The notes beneath the pieces are model-generated. The model made no database searches and was not told the DNA's origin. It saw only the letters and a list, made by a program, of their open reading frames with translations. The position numbers were made by a program, and so were the translations under genes. From Krasilnikovia cinnamomea (lineage in GTDB: Bacteria > Actinomycetota > Actinomycetes > Mycobacteriales > Micromonosporaceae), in contig NZ_SHKY01000001.1 in NCBI RefSeq assembly GCF_004217545.1, positions 1,612,001 through 1,676,000 of the forward strand: a stretch of DNA of 64,000 bases, read 5' to 3'. This document shows, in pieces, positions 35,241 through 43,703 of this stretch. Positions within the stretch are counted from its first letter, which is position 1. Every line of letters begins with the position of its first letter.

Positions 35241-37385
35241 CTAGATCACCAGCTCCGGGTGCAGCGTCGACGGGGTGAGCCGCCGGGAACGTTGGGCCAC
35301 CCTCACGGTGAGTGCGAACGACCCGATGCCAAAGGCGAGCAACGCGAGCACGCCCACCGTCACCGTACCCGTGGAGCCCCCGTCGATGGCGTGCCGGAGG
35401 GCCTGCACGACATAGGTCATCGGCAACCAGGGGTGCACCGCCTGGAAGAAGCCCGGCGTCGTCTGCACCGGGTACGTCCCGCCCGACGAGGTGAGCTGCA
35501 CCATCAGCAACGCCAGCGCCATGATCCGGCCCGCCGCGCGCAGCGCCGCACCCAGCAACTGCATGATCGCGGCGAACGCGACGGCGGTGAGCATCAGCAC
35601 GCCCAGCGTGGTCCACGGGCGCACGGCCGACAGCCCCAGGCCGGCCGTGACGACGGAGAACAGGATCGTCGCCTGGGCCAGCCCGACGGCCACGGCCGGC
35701 AGCAACCCGGCCAGCGCCACCCGGTACGCGGGTGCCCCGGACATCACGTACCGCCGGTTCAGCGGCTTGAGCACCATGTAGCTGATCATCGCGCCGACCC
35801 ACAGCGCGAGGGTCAGGAAGTACGGCGCGAAGCCCACGCCGTACGTGCTCGCGGCGTGCCGTACGGTCCGGTTCAGCGCCACCGGGTCGCCCAGCATGTC
35901 GGCGCGGTCCGTGGTGTTCTGGCCGAACCCGGGGATCTGCTCGGCCCCGTCGGCCAGGCCGTTGGCGAGCTTCGCGGCGCCGCCCTGAATCTGGCCGATC
36001 CCCGTGGTGAGCTGCCACTGCCCCGAGCCGATCTTGCCCAGGCCCGAGTCCAGGGCGCGGGCGCCGGTGGCGAGCTTGAAGATGCCGCCGCGCAGGTCGC
36101 TCGCGCCCGAGGCGGCGTCCGCGGTCCCGTCGCTCAGCTTCTTGTTCCCGGCCGCGATGTCGTTGAGGGCGGTGGCGAACTTGTTGACCTGGTCCCGGGC
36201 GCGGGCGGCGTCGTCGGCCAGGTGCGGCGCGGCGGCGGCCAGCTTGCGGGCGTCGGCCGACACCACACGCAACCGCTTGGCCAGCGCGTCCAGATCGAGT
36301 GAGTCGATGACCTGCTGCGTCTGCTTGGCGGCCGCCACGAGCTTGGCGGCCGCGGCGCGCGCGTCACCGATGCCCGGCGTCTCGTCCGGCAGGCCATTGA
36401 GGAACCGCTGGATCTCCTCCGCGCGGTTCACCGCGTCGGCGGCGGCCGTGTCGAGCTGGCGCACGTTGGCGGCCAGCACGTCGGCACCCTTGCCGACCTG
36501 GGTGGCGGCCTCCTGGATGAGGTCGGCGTTGTCGCGCAGCACCGGCTCGATCTTGTCCACGGCGGCATTCGCGACCGTGGAGAGCTGCCGTCCGACGGCG
36601 GCGGTCTGCTGCGTGGCGTTGGCCAGTTGGGCGGCGCCCGCGTGGAGCGCGACGAGTCCGTCGGCGAGGGCGTCCGCGCCGTTCGCCGCGGTGCCGAGCT
36701 TGCCGGCGATCTGCCCCGCCCCGCTCTGCGCGGAATTGATCTTCCCGGCGATCGTGGAGGCACCGGACTTGGCGTCGCCGAGCTTGTCCTCGATGGTCGC
36801 CGCGCCGTCGGCCGCCTCCTTGGTCTCCTCCTTGACGTCGGTGAAGCCGATCAGCATCTTGTCGAAGTAGCCGCTGGCGGACTTCTTCGCGGCCGCGGTA
36901 CGCACCTCCTCGAACGCGGTACGCGAGAAGACGCCGGAGAGGTAGTTCGTGGCGTCGTCGCTGATCACCCGCAGCTCGGCGGCGCGCGGCGCCTCCTTGG
37001 GCTCGGGGTTGGCGACGAGGTTCGCCGAGAAGTCACGCGGGATACGCAGCATCATGTGGTACTCGCCGCTGCGCAGGCCCTCCTCGGCACCCTTCTCGTC
37101 GGTGACGTGCCAGTCGAAGACCTCCCGCTCGATCAGCTCGTCGGCCAGGTCCTGTCCGGCGTGGACCCTGGTGCCGTCACTGGCCGTCGCGGGCTGGTCC
37201 TCCACCACCATGGCGGCCGGGACGTGGTTCAGCCGGCCGTACGGGTCCCAGAAGGCGTACAGGTAGAGGGCGCCGTACAGCAGCGGGATCACCGCCATCA
37301 CGACGACCGCCACGGCGGTCAGCCGCCCGCGCAGCAGTTTGAGCATTTCGAAGCCGGCCACCTGCGCGGCGGATCCGCCCCTCAT
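35241..37385 (-). CDS. YhgE/Pip-family ABC-2-type membrane protein
   Basis: 714 residues. An N-terminal membrane helix (AVVVMAVIPLLYGALYLYAFWDPYG) leads to a conserved extracytoplasmic domain (LPVAVV-type VPAAMVVEDQPA) and a ~350-residue alanine-rich coiled-coil region with many G-A-x-x-L repeats. Five C-terminal helices follow (starting YFLTLALWVGAMISYMVLKPLNRRY), as in phage-infection-protein/YhgE families and type VII-like export components. Its start overlaps the ATPase stop by 4 bases, so the pair likely forms a transporter. Substrate unknown. Confidence 0.88.
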   Translation of the reverse strand: MRGGSAAQVAGFEMLKLLRGRLTAVAVVVMAVIPLLYGALYLYAFWDPYGRLNHVPAAMVVEDQPATASDGTRVHAGQDLADELIEREVFDWHVTDEKGAEEGLRSGEYHMMLRIPRDFSANLVANPEPKEAPRAAELRVISDDATNYLSGVFSRTAFEEVRTAAAKKSASGYFDKMLIGFTDVKEETKEAADGAATIEDKLGDAKSGASTIAGKINSAQSGAGQIAGKLGTAANGADALADGLVALHAGAAQLANATQQTAAVGRQLSTVANAAVDKIEPVLRDNADLIQEAATQVGKGADVLAANVRQLDTAAADAVNRAEEIQRFLNGLPDETPGIGDARAAAAKLVAAAKQTQQVIDSLDLDALAKRLRVVSADARKLAAAAPHLADDAARARDQVNKFATALNDIAAGNKKLSDGTADAASGASDLRGGIFKLATGARALDSGLGKIGSGQWQLTTGIGQIQGGAAKLANGLADGAEQIPGFGQNTTDRADMLGDPVALNRTVRHAASTYGVGFAPYFLTLALWVGAMISYMVLKPLNRRYVMSGAPAYRVALAGLLPAVAVGLAQATILFSVVTAGLGLSAVRPWTTLGVLMLTAVAFAAIMQLLGAALRAAGRIMALALLMVQLTSSGGTYPVQTTPGFFQAVHPWLPMTYVVQALRHAIDGGSTGTVTVGVLALLAFGIGSFALTVRVAQRSRRLTPSTLHPELVI

Positions 37386-38290
37386 CGCTTCACTCCGTCC
37401 TCGAACCGCTCGGTCTGCTCATCGTCGATCTCCTCATCGCGCGCGGGGTGCGCCGCCCCACCGGCCGTCACCAGCACCTCCGTCGCGTCCAGCGCGTCGC
37501 CGTCCTCGGCCGCCGCGGTCCGGGCGGACCACTGGGTCCGCGTGGTCGCGGGGGCTTCATTCGTCGCGGTTGCCGCCTGGCCGGCAGGCTCCGCCACCGT
37601 CTGGCCAGCGGGCTCGGGCGCGGTCTGGCCGGGCTCGGGCGTGGTCTGGCCGGGCTCGGGCGTGGTCTGGCCGACGGGCTCGGGCGCGGGCTGGGCGAAG
37701 GCCTCCGGTGGGCCGCTCAGGCGCAGGATCGTCGTCACCCGGGCCGGATCCATCTCACGGGCGGTCACCAGGATGGCGACGCCGCCGGTGGCGATCCGGC
37801 CGAGGATCCGCCAGAGGTCATCCTGCTCGTTCGGGTCCAGGCCCTCGTCGATGCCGTCGAGGGCGATCACCGCCGGGTCGGCCAGGCGGGCGAGCACCAC
37901 TCCCAGGACCTGCTTCTGGTACGGCGTGAGCTCCCATCCCTGCAGCTTCGGGTCCAGCCCGTACAGGCCCCCGGAGATCACCGCGTCGGCGCTGCGGGTC
38001 GAACGGCCGAGCAGCGCCAACCGCTCCCGGACGTGGTCCGCGACGGTGAGCAGGTTCTCCGGCTGCTCCACATTGGCCACGTGGCCCAGCGACGCCTTGC
38101 CGACGAGCCGCACCTTGCCCGCGGAGAGCTTGAACCGTTCCGTCAGGGCGAGCAGGGTGGTCGTTCGCCCACTGCCGGCGTGCCCCACGATGGCGACGAG
38201 ATCGCCCGGCTCGACCGTGAGGTCCACGTCACGGACGATCCAGCGGCGGCGATGGCGTACGCCCACCCCGGTCGCGACGAGCAACGACAT
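37382..38290 (-). CDS. Divergent ABC-type ATPase with altered catalytic motifs
   Basis: 302 residues. The first ~220 residues have the ABC ATPase layout, but every catalytic motif is altered. Walker A is GHAGSGRTT (residues 36-44), with Arg where the invariant Lys should be. The signature region reads LTPYQ instead of LSGGQ. Walker B VIALDGIDEGLD has Gly where the catalytic Glu normally follows Asp, and the H-loop is replaced by LVTAREM. The C-terminal ~85 residues are Pro/Glu/Gln-rich with three PEPGQT[TA] repeats. The ATG at 38290 has AGGGAG upstream. It is paired with the YhgE protein. It may bind but not efficiently hydrolyse ATP. Confidence 0.8.
   Translation of the reverse strand: MSLLVATGVGVRHRRRWIVRDVDLTVEPGDLVAIVGHAGSGRTTTLLALTERFKLSAGKVRLVGKASLGHVANVEQPENLLTVADHVRERLALLGRSTRSADAVISGGLYGLDPKLQGWELTPYQKQVLGVVLARLADPAVIALDGIDEGLDPNEQDDLWRILGRIATGGVAILVTAREMDPARVTTILRLSGPPEAFAQPAPEPVGQTTPEPGQTTPEPGQTAPEPAGQTVAEPAGQAATATNEAPATTRTQWSARTAAAEDGDALDATEVLVTAGGAAHPARDEEIDDEQTERFEDGVKR
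37610..37672. repeat. 21-bp in-frame tandem repeat in the ATPase tail
   Basis: Three head-to-tail 21-base units (37610-37630, 37631-37651, 37652-37672) differing at one base encode the PEPGQT[TA] heptads. Seven-codon units keep the frame when copy number changes. Confidence 0.9.
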
Positions 38291-38304
38291 GACGACTCCC
38301 TGTT

Positions 38305-38324
38305 TGCACTGACTGGTCAGTTCA
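38305..38324. promoter_or_regulatory. TetR-type operator before the ABC/YhgE/TetR operon
   Basis: TGCACTGACTGGTCAGTTCA contains ACTGAC-TG-GTCAGT with perfect 6-bp arms, extended with one mismatch to 9-bp arms. It lies 15-34 bases before the ATG at 38290. Fits autoregulation by the operon's own TetR protein. Confidence 0.65.
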
Positions 38325-38432
38325 AAAAGATACCGACAACCGGCGTGAATACCAGCCACCGTGGGCGAGCTCACCGGGCATCGACGAACTGCTACCGGTC
38401 CGCAAAGGAGTGGACACGCTACGTCCACACCG

Positions 38433-38505
38433 CTGTTATCAAAGTCGCGTTACCCAGGCGCGATCACGCTGGCTGCGGCATGTTGCCACTGTTACCAAGG
38501 TCGCG
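38433..38505. repeat. Direct repeat pair upstream of the F420-type oxidoreductase
   Basis: CTGTTATCAAAGTCGCG (38433-38449) and CTGTTACCAAGGTCGCG (38489-38505) match at 15 of 17 positions and are 56 bases apart. An inverted repeat GTGGAC-N7-GTCCAC lies just before at 38410-38428. All are within the divergent region between 38290 and 38563. Confidence 0.6.
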
Positions 38506-38527
38506 GTTCCGGGTCGGCCGGATGCGC

Positions 38528-38562
38528 TTGTCGCGACCCCGGGCGACCGGCAAGATCGGGAC
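38528..38562 (+). promoter_or_regulatory. Leaderless promoter of the LLM oxidoreductase gene
   Basis: TTGTCG at 38528-38533, 17-base spacer, CAAGAT at 38551-38556, six bases, ATG at 38563. Spacing is ideal for a housekeeping sigma factor, and there is no RBS. Confidence 0.55.
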
Positions 38563-39540
38563 ATGTCGACTCGCTGGGGCATGACCGTTCCGCTGGCCGG
38601 GGTGCCGCTGGCCGACCACGCGGCCGTCTACGCGGCACTCACCGACGCCGGTTTCACCGACCTGTGGTCGTCCGAGGTCGCGGGCACCGACGCGTTCACC
38701 CCGCTCACCCTGGCCGCGGCCTGGCAGCCCCGGGCGCGCCTGGGCACCGCCATCGCCCCGGTGTTCACCCGCGGCCCCGGCCTGCTGGCCATGACCGCCG
38801 CCGCGCTGGCGGAGGCGGCACCCGGCCGGTTCCAGCTCGGCATCGGCGCGTCCTCCCCGGTGGTGGCGGGCGACTGGAACGCCGCCGACTTCGCCCGCCC
38901 GTACGCGCGCAGCCGCGACATGCTGCGCTTCCTGCGCGCCGCCCTGGCCGGCGAGGTGGTGGACCAGGCGTACGACACGTTCACGGTGCGCCGGTTCCGG
39001 CTGGAGCGGCCGCCCGCCACGCCGCCGCCGGTCCTGCTGGCCGCGCTGCGTCCCGGCATGTTGCGCCTGGCCGCCGCCGAGGCCGACGGCGTGATCCTCA
39101 ACTGGCTGGCCGCCACGGACGTGCCGCGCGCCCTGAGCGAGGTACGCCCGGCCCGCCCCGATTTCGACGTCGTCGCCCGGATCTTCGTCTGCCCCACGGC
39201 CGACACCGGCTACGCCCGCACGGTCGGCCGCCGGATGATCGCGGCCTATCTCACCGTCCCCGCGTACGCGGAGTTCCACCGGTGGCTGGGCCGCGAGGCC
39301 GACCTCGCGCCGATGTGGACGGCCTGGGCCGCGGGCGACCGGCGCGGGGCGCTGGCCGCGATCCCCGACGAGGTCGTCGACGCCCTGATCGTGCACGGCG
39401 AGCCGGAGCGCTGCCGCGAGCACGTGGCAGCGTACGCGAAGGCCGGGGTGACGGTCCCGGTGATGGCCCTGCTCCCCACCCCCGAGCTGGAGCAAAACCC
39501 CACAACCTTGGCAACCCTCATCCCCCGCTTGGCCATCTGA
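38563..39540 (+). CDS. LLM-class, F420-dependent oxidoreductase
   Basis: 325 residues of the luciferase-like monooxygenase fold. Features include the N-terminal GMTVPLAGVPLADHAAVYAALTDAGFTDLWSSE, the GRFQLGIGASSPVV loop that faces the deazaflavin, and the C-terminal HGEPERCREHVAAYAKAGV. In actinomycetes this group usually uses cofactor F420 rather than FMN. Substrate unknown. It has a single leaderless-type promoter and is followed by an 11-bp inverted repeat before the convergent GNAT gene. Confidence 0.88.
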   Translation: MSTRWGMTVPLAGVPLADHAAVYAALTDAGFTDLWSSEVAGTDAFTPLTLAAAWQPRARLGTAIAPVFTRGPGLLAMTAAALAEAAPGRFQLGIGASSPVVAGDWNAADFARPYARSRDMLRFLRAALAGEVVDQAYDTFTVRRFRLERPPATPPPVLLAALRPGMLRLAAAEADGVILNWLAATDVPRALSEVRPARPDFDVVARIFVCPTADTGYARTVGRRMIAAYLTVPAYAEFHRWLGREADLAPMWTAWAAGDRRGALAAIPDEVVDALIVHGEPERCREHVAAYAKAGVTVPVMALLPTPELEQNPTTLATLIPRLAI

Positions 39541-39559
39541 CCGCCCCGCACGAAAGACC

Positions 39560-39598
39560 TTGAGGACTTCGGGCGAGAAGCTGACCGGAAGTCCTCAA
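39560..39598. terminator. Inverted repeat between convergent genes
   Basis: TTGAGGACTTC (39560-39570) and GAAGTCCTCAA (39588-39598), 11-bp perfect arms and a 17-base loop, lie 20 bases after the LLM stop and 74 bases before the GNAT stop on the other strand. No U-run. Could be a bidirectional terminator. Confidence 0.45.
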
Positions 39599-39671
39599 CG
39601 TCCGCCGAGGCACGCGTGCCACAGGGCGACGACGGGCCGCCGGGCACTGCCGGCCGGACGTCGGCGGGGTG

Positions 39672-40511
39672 TCAGAAGAGGACGGTGGCGAAGGTCCCGG
39701 CGGGCTGGAAGCCGCAGCGGGCGTACACCCGGCGCGCCGGGAAGTTGTAGTCGTTGACGTACAGGCTGACCGTGGGGGCCACCCGGCGCAGCGCGTCCCG
39801 GACCACCGCCGCCACGGCCGGCACCGCCAGCCCGCGTCCCCGGAACTCCGGATCCACCCACACCCCCTGGACCTGCGCGGTGCGGCGGGTCACGATCGCC
39901 AGTTCCGCTTTGAAGATCACCCGCCCGCCCACGAACCGGGCGTACGCGCGGCCCGACCGGGCCAGCTCCGCGATCCGCCGCCGGTAGCCGCGCCCGCCGT
40001 CGTCGAGCAGCGGTGAGACGCCGACCTCCTCGGTGTACATGGCGACCGCGGCCGGGAAGAGCGCGTCGACCTCGTCGGGCCGGACGAGCCGGACCTCGGG
40101 GTCGGCCGGGGCGGGGGGCGCGGCCGCCGCGACGAGCAGCGGCTGGTTGGGCCGTACGTCGCGGGCCTGGCCCCAGTGGGCGGCGAGGCGGTCCCAGAGC
40201 CCCAGCACGGCGTCGGCCCGGCCGATGATCGACGAGCAGGCGCGCGGCTCGGCGCCGAGCAGTTCCGCGAACGCGGCGACGGCGGGCGGCGAGACGCACA
40301 CCGGCACCAGATGGGCGCCGGACCAGCACAGCGACTCGACGTCGCGGCCGGGCCCGTACCCGTAGATGCGGCCGTCGGCGCGCCACCAGCTCAGGCCGTG
40401 CGCGGCCACGCGCTCGGCGATCTGGGCACCGGCGTAGGGGTCCCGGTCGAGAATCCGCTCGACCGTCGACCGCTCGGAGTCACCGAGTTGGCGGATCGGC
40501 ACCGTCAGCAC
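39672..40511 (-). CDS. GNAT acetyltransferase with N-terminal DUF4081 domain
   Basis: 279 residues. The C-terminal half is a GNAT domain: VQGVWVDPEFRGRGLAVPAVAAVV (acetyl-CoA loop) and NFPARRVYARCGFQPAG (motif B). The first ~130 residues, starting MLTVPIRQLGDSERSTVERILDRDPYAGAQIAERV, match the DUF4081 module often fused to GNAT in actinomycetes and commonly near ispG. Start GTG at 40511. Divergent from the PadR gene. Substrate unknown. Confidence 0.88.
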   Translation of the reverse strand: MLTVPIRQLGDSERSTVERILDRDPYAGAQIAERVAAHGLSWWRADGRIYGYGPGRDVESLCWSGAHLVPVCVSPPAVAAFAELLGAEPRACSSIIGRADAVLGLWDRLAAHWGQARDVRPNQPLLVAAAAPPAPADPEVRLVRPDEVDALFPAAVAMYTEEVGVSPLLDDGGRGYRRRIAELARSGRAYARFVGGRVIFKAELAIVTRRTAQVQGVWVDPEFRGRGLAVPAVAAVVRDALRRVAPTVSLYVNDYNFPARRVYARCGFQPAGTFATVLF

Positions 40512-40588
40512 GGATATCAGACTGCCAGATGACCCTCCGGATACGCGCGCCGTCCCGGGCCAACTACGAAAACCCTTGCTGCCGATAA

Positions 40589-40619
40589 GTTGCCGATATA
40601 TCGTCTACGTATCGCCAAC
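40589..40619. promoter_or_regulatory. Candidate PadR operator
   Basis: Arms GTTGCCGATA (40589-40598) and TATCGCCAAC (40610-40619) are inverted with 9 of 10 matches and an 11-base spacer; the smaller perfect palindrome CGATATATCG lies at 40594-40603. Centred about 30 bases before the padR start. Confidence 0.55.
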
Positions 40620-40634
40620 TGATCGGAGATAGTC

Positions 40635-41201
40635 ATGCGACAGCACTTCCACCAGCAGTTCCACGAGGCCCGGATGCGCGGCTTCGGTTTCGGCCCCGGA
40701 TTCCCGTTCGGCGGATTCGGCGGTCCCGGCGGCCCGCACGGGCACGGCCGGGGCGGGCGGCGCGGCAGCCGCCCCAATGTCAGACCCGCCGTCCTCGCGC
40801 TGCTCCTCGAGCGTCCCATGCACGGGTACGAGATGATCCAGGAGCTGGAGAGCCGCACCAACGGCATCTGGCGCCCGAGCCCCGGCTCGGTCTACCCCAC
40901 CCTGCAGCTACTGGAGGACGAGGGCCTCATCGAGGCCGAGGCCACCGGCGGCCGCAAGGCCTACACGCTCACCGAGGCGGGCCGCCCCGAGGCCGAGACC
41001 GCCGCGCAGAACCCACCGTGGGCGCAGTTCGGCGCGGACACCATGTCCCAGGCGCAGGACTTCCGCGACGCGGCGTTCGGCATCATGGACGCCCTGCGCC
41101 AGGTCGGCTTCAACGGCACCCCGGAGCAGCGCGACCGCGCCCTCGAGGTGCTCAGCGAGACCAAGCGCAAGCTGTACGCGATCCTGGCCGACGGCGAGTG
41201 A
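40635..41201 (+). CDS. PadR-family transcriptional regulator
   Basis: 188 residues. The winged HTH begins RPAVLALLLERPMHGYEMIQELESRTNGIWRPSPGSVYPTLQLLEDEGLIEAE, a textbook PadR domain. It is preceded by a ~45-residue His/Phe/Gly-rich tail (HFHQQFHEARMRGFGFGPGF...) that is probably disordered and may bind metal. The C-terminal helix has the PadR dimerisation pattern. A palindrome in its promoter suggests autorepression. A perfect 36-base palindromic terminator follows the gene. Confidence 0.92.
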   Translation: MRQHFHQQFHEARMRGFGFGPGFPFGGFGGPGGPHGHGRGGRRGSRPNVRPAVLALLLERPMHGYEMIQELESRTNGIWRPSPGSVYPTLQLLEDEGLIEAEATGGRKAYTLTEAGRPEAETAAQNPPWAQFGADTMSQAQDFRDAAFGIMDALRQVGFNGTPEQRDRALEVLSETKRKLYAILADGE

Positions 41202-41211
41202 GGACCGACGA

Positions 41212-41247
41212 CAGAAGGGGGCGCACCGATCGGTGCGCCCCCTTCTG
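41212..41247. terminator. Perfect 36-base palindrome between padR and ispG
   Basis: Arms 41212-41229 and 41230-41247 are fully complementary (18 bp). It works equally on both strands and lies between the padR stop (41201) and the ispG stop (41263). CCCGTACGAAAAA follows on plus. Likely bidirectional terminator. Confidence 0.75.
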
Positions 41248-41262
41248 CCCGTACGAAAAAGA

Positions 41263-42435
41263 TCAGCTGACCGTGACCGTCGGGCCGGGCAGCAGCTCAC
41301 GCAGCTCGTCGGGCAGCTCGGCGCCCATCTCGTCGGCCAGCCGCAGCGCCTCCTCGACCAGCGTCTCCACGATGATCGACTCGGGCACGGTCTTGATGAC
41401 CTGGCCCTTCACGAAGATCTGGCCCTTGCCGTTGCCGGACGCCACGCCGAGATCCGCCTCCCGGGCCTCGCCGGGTCCGTTGACGACGCAGCCCATGACG
41501 GCCACCCGCAGCGGCACGGGCAGCCCCTCCAGCGCGGCGGTGACCTGCTCGGCCAGCGTGTACACGTCGACCTGGGCGCGACCGCACGACGGGCAGGAGA
41601 CGATCTCCAGGCCGCGCTCGCGCAGGCCCAGCGACTCCAGGATGGCGTTGCCGACCTTGATCTCCTCGACCGGCGGGGCGGACAACGACACCCGGATCGT
41701 GTCGCCGATCCCCTCGGCCAGCAGCGCCCCGAACGCGACCGCCGACTTCACGGTGCCCTGGAACGCGGGGCCCGCCTCGGTCACCCCGAGGTGCAGCGGG
41801 TAGTCGCACTGCTCGGCCAGCAGCCGGTACGCGCGGATCATGACGACCGGGTCGTTGTGCTTCACCGAGATCTTGATGTCCCGGAAGCCGTGCTCCTCGA
41901 ACAGCGAGCACTCCCACAGCGCCGACTCCACCAGCGCCTCGGCGGTCGGCTTGCCGTACTTCTCCAGCAGCCGCTTGTCCAGCGAGCCCGCGTTGACGCC
42001 GATCCGGATCGGCACCCGCGCGTCGGACGCCGCCTTCGCGATCTCCTTGACCTTGTCGTCGAACTGCCGGATGTTGCCCGGGTTGACCCGGACCGCGGCG
42101 CAGCCCGCGTCGATCGCGGCGAAGACGTACTTCGGCTGGAAGTGGATGTCGGCGATCACCGGGATCTGCGACTTCTTGGCGATGGCGGGCAGCGCCTCGA
42201 CGTCGTCCTGCGACGGCACGGCGACGCGGACGATCTGGCAGCCCGACGCGGTCAGCTCCGCGATCTGCTGCAGCGTCGCGTTGACGTCCGCGGTGAGCGT
42301 GGTGGTCATCGACTGCACGCTCACCGGCGCGCCGCCACCCACGGGCACCGAACCGACCATGATCTGGCGGCTCTGGCGGCGCGGGGCCAGCGGCGGCGGA
42401 GGCACGGCAGGCATGCCGAGACTGACTGCGGTCAT
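41263..42435 (-). CDS. ispG: 4-hydroxy-3-methylbut-2-en-1-yl diphosphate synthase
   Basis: 390 residues. IspG (GcpE) reduces MEcPP to HMBPP with a [4Fe-4S] cluster in the MEP isoprenoid pathway. Cluster cysteines are visible in [11 protein letters not shown] and [10 protein letters not shown]; other landmarks are [12 protein letters not shown] and [12 protein letters not shown]. The ATG at 42435 is preferred because the AGGTGAG formed by the upstream rseP stop region lies 9 bases before it; a GTG at 42447 has no RBS. ispG-rseP-dxr is a common actinobacterial operon. Confidence 0.96.
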   Translation of the reverse strand: MTAVSLGMPAVPPPPLAPRRQSRQIMVGSVPVGGGAPVSVQSMTTTLTADVNATLQQIAELTASGCQIVRVAVPSQDDVEALPAIAKKSQIPVIADIHFQPKYVFAAIDAGCAAVRVNPGNIRQFDDKVKEIAKAASDARVPIRIGVNAGSLDKRLLEKYGKPTAEALVESALWECSLFEEHGFRDIKISVKHNDPVVMIRAYRLLAEQCDYPLHLGVTEAGPAFQGTVKSAVAFGALLAEGIGDTIRVSLSAPPVEEIKVGNAILESLGLRERGLEIVSCPSCGRAQVDVYTLAEQVTAALEGLPVPLRVAVMGCVVNGPGEAREADLGVASGNGKGQIFVKGQVIKTVPESIIVETLVEEALRLADEMGAELPDELRELLPGPTVTVS

Positions 42436-42443
42436 ATTGGTGC

Positions 42444-43703
42444 TCACCTGAAGATCGAGATCGGGTTGATGATGTCGGCGGTGACGGTCAGCAGCGTGAA
42501 CGCCCCACCGATGAGGATGACCGCGTACGTCACGGGCATGAGCTTGTAGTAGTCCACCCGGCCCGGGTCGGGCTTGCGCAGCCGGGCGAAGAGCCAGGAG
42601 CGGACCCGCTCGTACCAGGCGATGGCGATGTGGCCGCCGTCGAGCGGCAGCAGCGGCAGCAGGTTGAAGATGCCGATGAAGACGTTCAGCGAAATGAAGA
42701 TCATCAGGAAGTACTGCGGCACGCCCGCGGCGATCGCCTCGCCGCCCAACCGGCTCGCCCCGACCACGCTGATCGGGGTCTCCGGGTCCCGCTCGGAGCC
42801 GGTGATCGAGTGCCACAGCGCGGGCACCTTCTCCGGGATCTTCTTGAACGCCGTGAACGTGCCCTCGACCATCTGCCAGCCGAAGTCGCCGGTGGCCTTC
42901 ACGCCCTCGACCGGCCCGTACGTGACGAGCGCGGGCTGGTCCGTCGTCCAGCTGATGCCCGCCACCGCGACCTGGCTCACCGGGCCCTGCGGGTTGTCCA
43001 GCGGCGGCCGCTGCGCCTGCGCCAGCTGCACCGTGGCGGTGCCCGCCACCCCGTCGCGCGTGTACGCGAACACCGTCGGCCCGGCCTTCGATGCCCGGAT
43101 CACGTCCGTGAGCTGGCCGTAGTTGGCGATCGTGGTGTCGCCCACCTTGGTGATCACGTCGCCGTTCTTCAGCCCCGCCGCGGCGGCCGGGCCGGGGAGC
43201 GCCCCGTTCTGGCCCACGACGCACGTCTGGTCGGAGAGGTTCACCTGGATGCAGTCGCCGACCTGGATGCGCGCGACCTCGGCGCGCTGGGCGGCCGCGG
43301 TCTCGGGCAGCTTCAGGTCGGGGTTGGGCAGGCCGACGAAGACGGCCGCGAACCACAGCGCCACGATGGCTAGGAGGAAGTGGGTGATCGACCCGGCGGA
43401 CATGACGATCGTGCGCTTCCACACCGGGAACCGCCACATGGCGCGCGGCTGGTCCTCGGGGGCGACGTCGTCGTCCTGCGGGGTCATCCCGACGATCTTG
43501 CAGAAGCCGCCGAGCGGGATGGCCTTGAGGCCGTACTCCGTCTCGCCGCGCTGGACCGAGAAGATCGTCGGACCGAAGCCGACGAAGTACTTCGTGACCT
43601 TCATGCCGAAGCGCTTCGCGGTGATCATGTGCCCGAGCTCGTGCAGGCTCACCGAGATCAGGATGGCCAGCGCGAACGCCGCCACACCCAGCCAGTACAG
43701 CAT
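42444..43703 (-). CDS. rseP: Site-2 protease of the RseP/M50 family
   Basis: 419 residues. Zinc site HELGH near the N-terminus ([19 protein letters not shown]) and the second ligand loop [11 protein letters not shown] near residue 350 identify an intramembrane metalloprotease that cleaves anti-sigma factors and membrane signalling proteins. A central PDZ domain ([22 protein letters not shown]) carries an insertion with two cysteines ([16 protein letters not shown]). The ATG at 43703 has AAGGAG 4 bases upstream and overlaps the dxr stop by three bases, so the two are translationally coupled. Confidence 0.95.
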   Translation of the reverse strand: MLYWLGVAAFALAILISVSLHELGHMITAKRFGMKVTKYFVGFGPTIFSVQRGETEYGLKAIPLGGFCKIVGMTPQDDDVAPEDQPRAMWRFPVWKRTIVMSAGSITHFLLAIVALWFAAVFVGLPNPDLKLPETAAAQRAEVARIQVGDCIQVNLSDQTCVVGQNGALPGPAAAAGLKNGDVITKVGDTTIANYGQLTDVIRASKAGPTVFAYTRDGVAGTATVQLAQAQRPPLDNPQGPVSQVAVAGISWTTDQPALVTYGPVEGVKATGDFGWQMVEGTFTAFKKIPEKVPALWHSITGSERDPETPISVVGASRLGGEAIAAGVPQYFLMIFISLNVFIGIFNLLPLLPLDGGHIAIAWYERVRSWLFARLRKPDPGRVDYYKLMPVTYAVILIGGAFTLLTVTADIINPISIFR

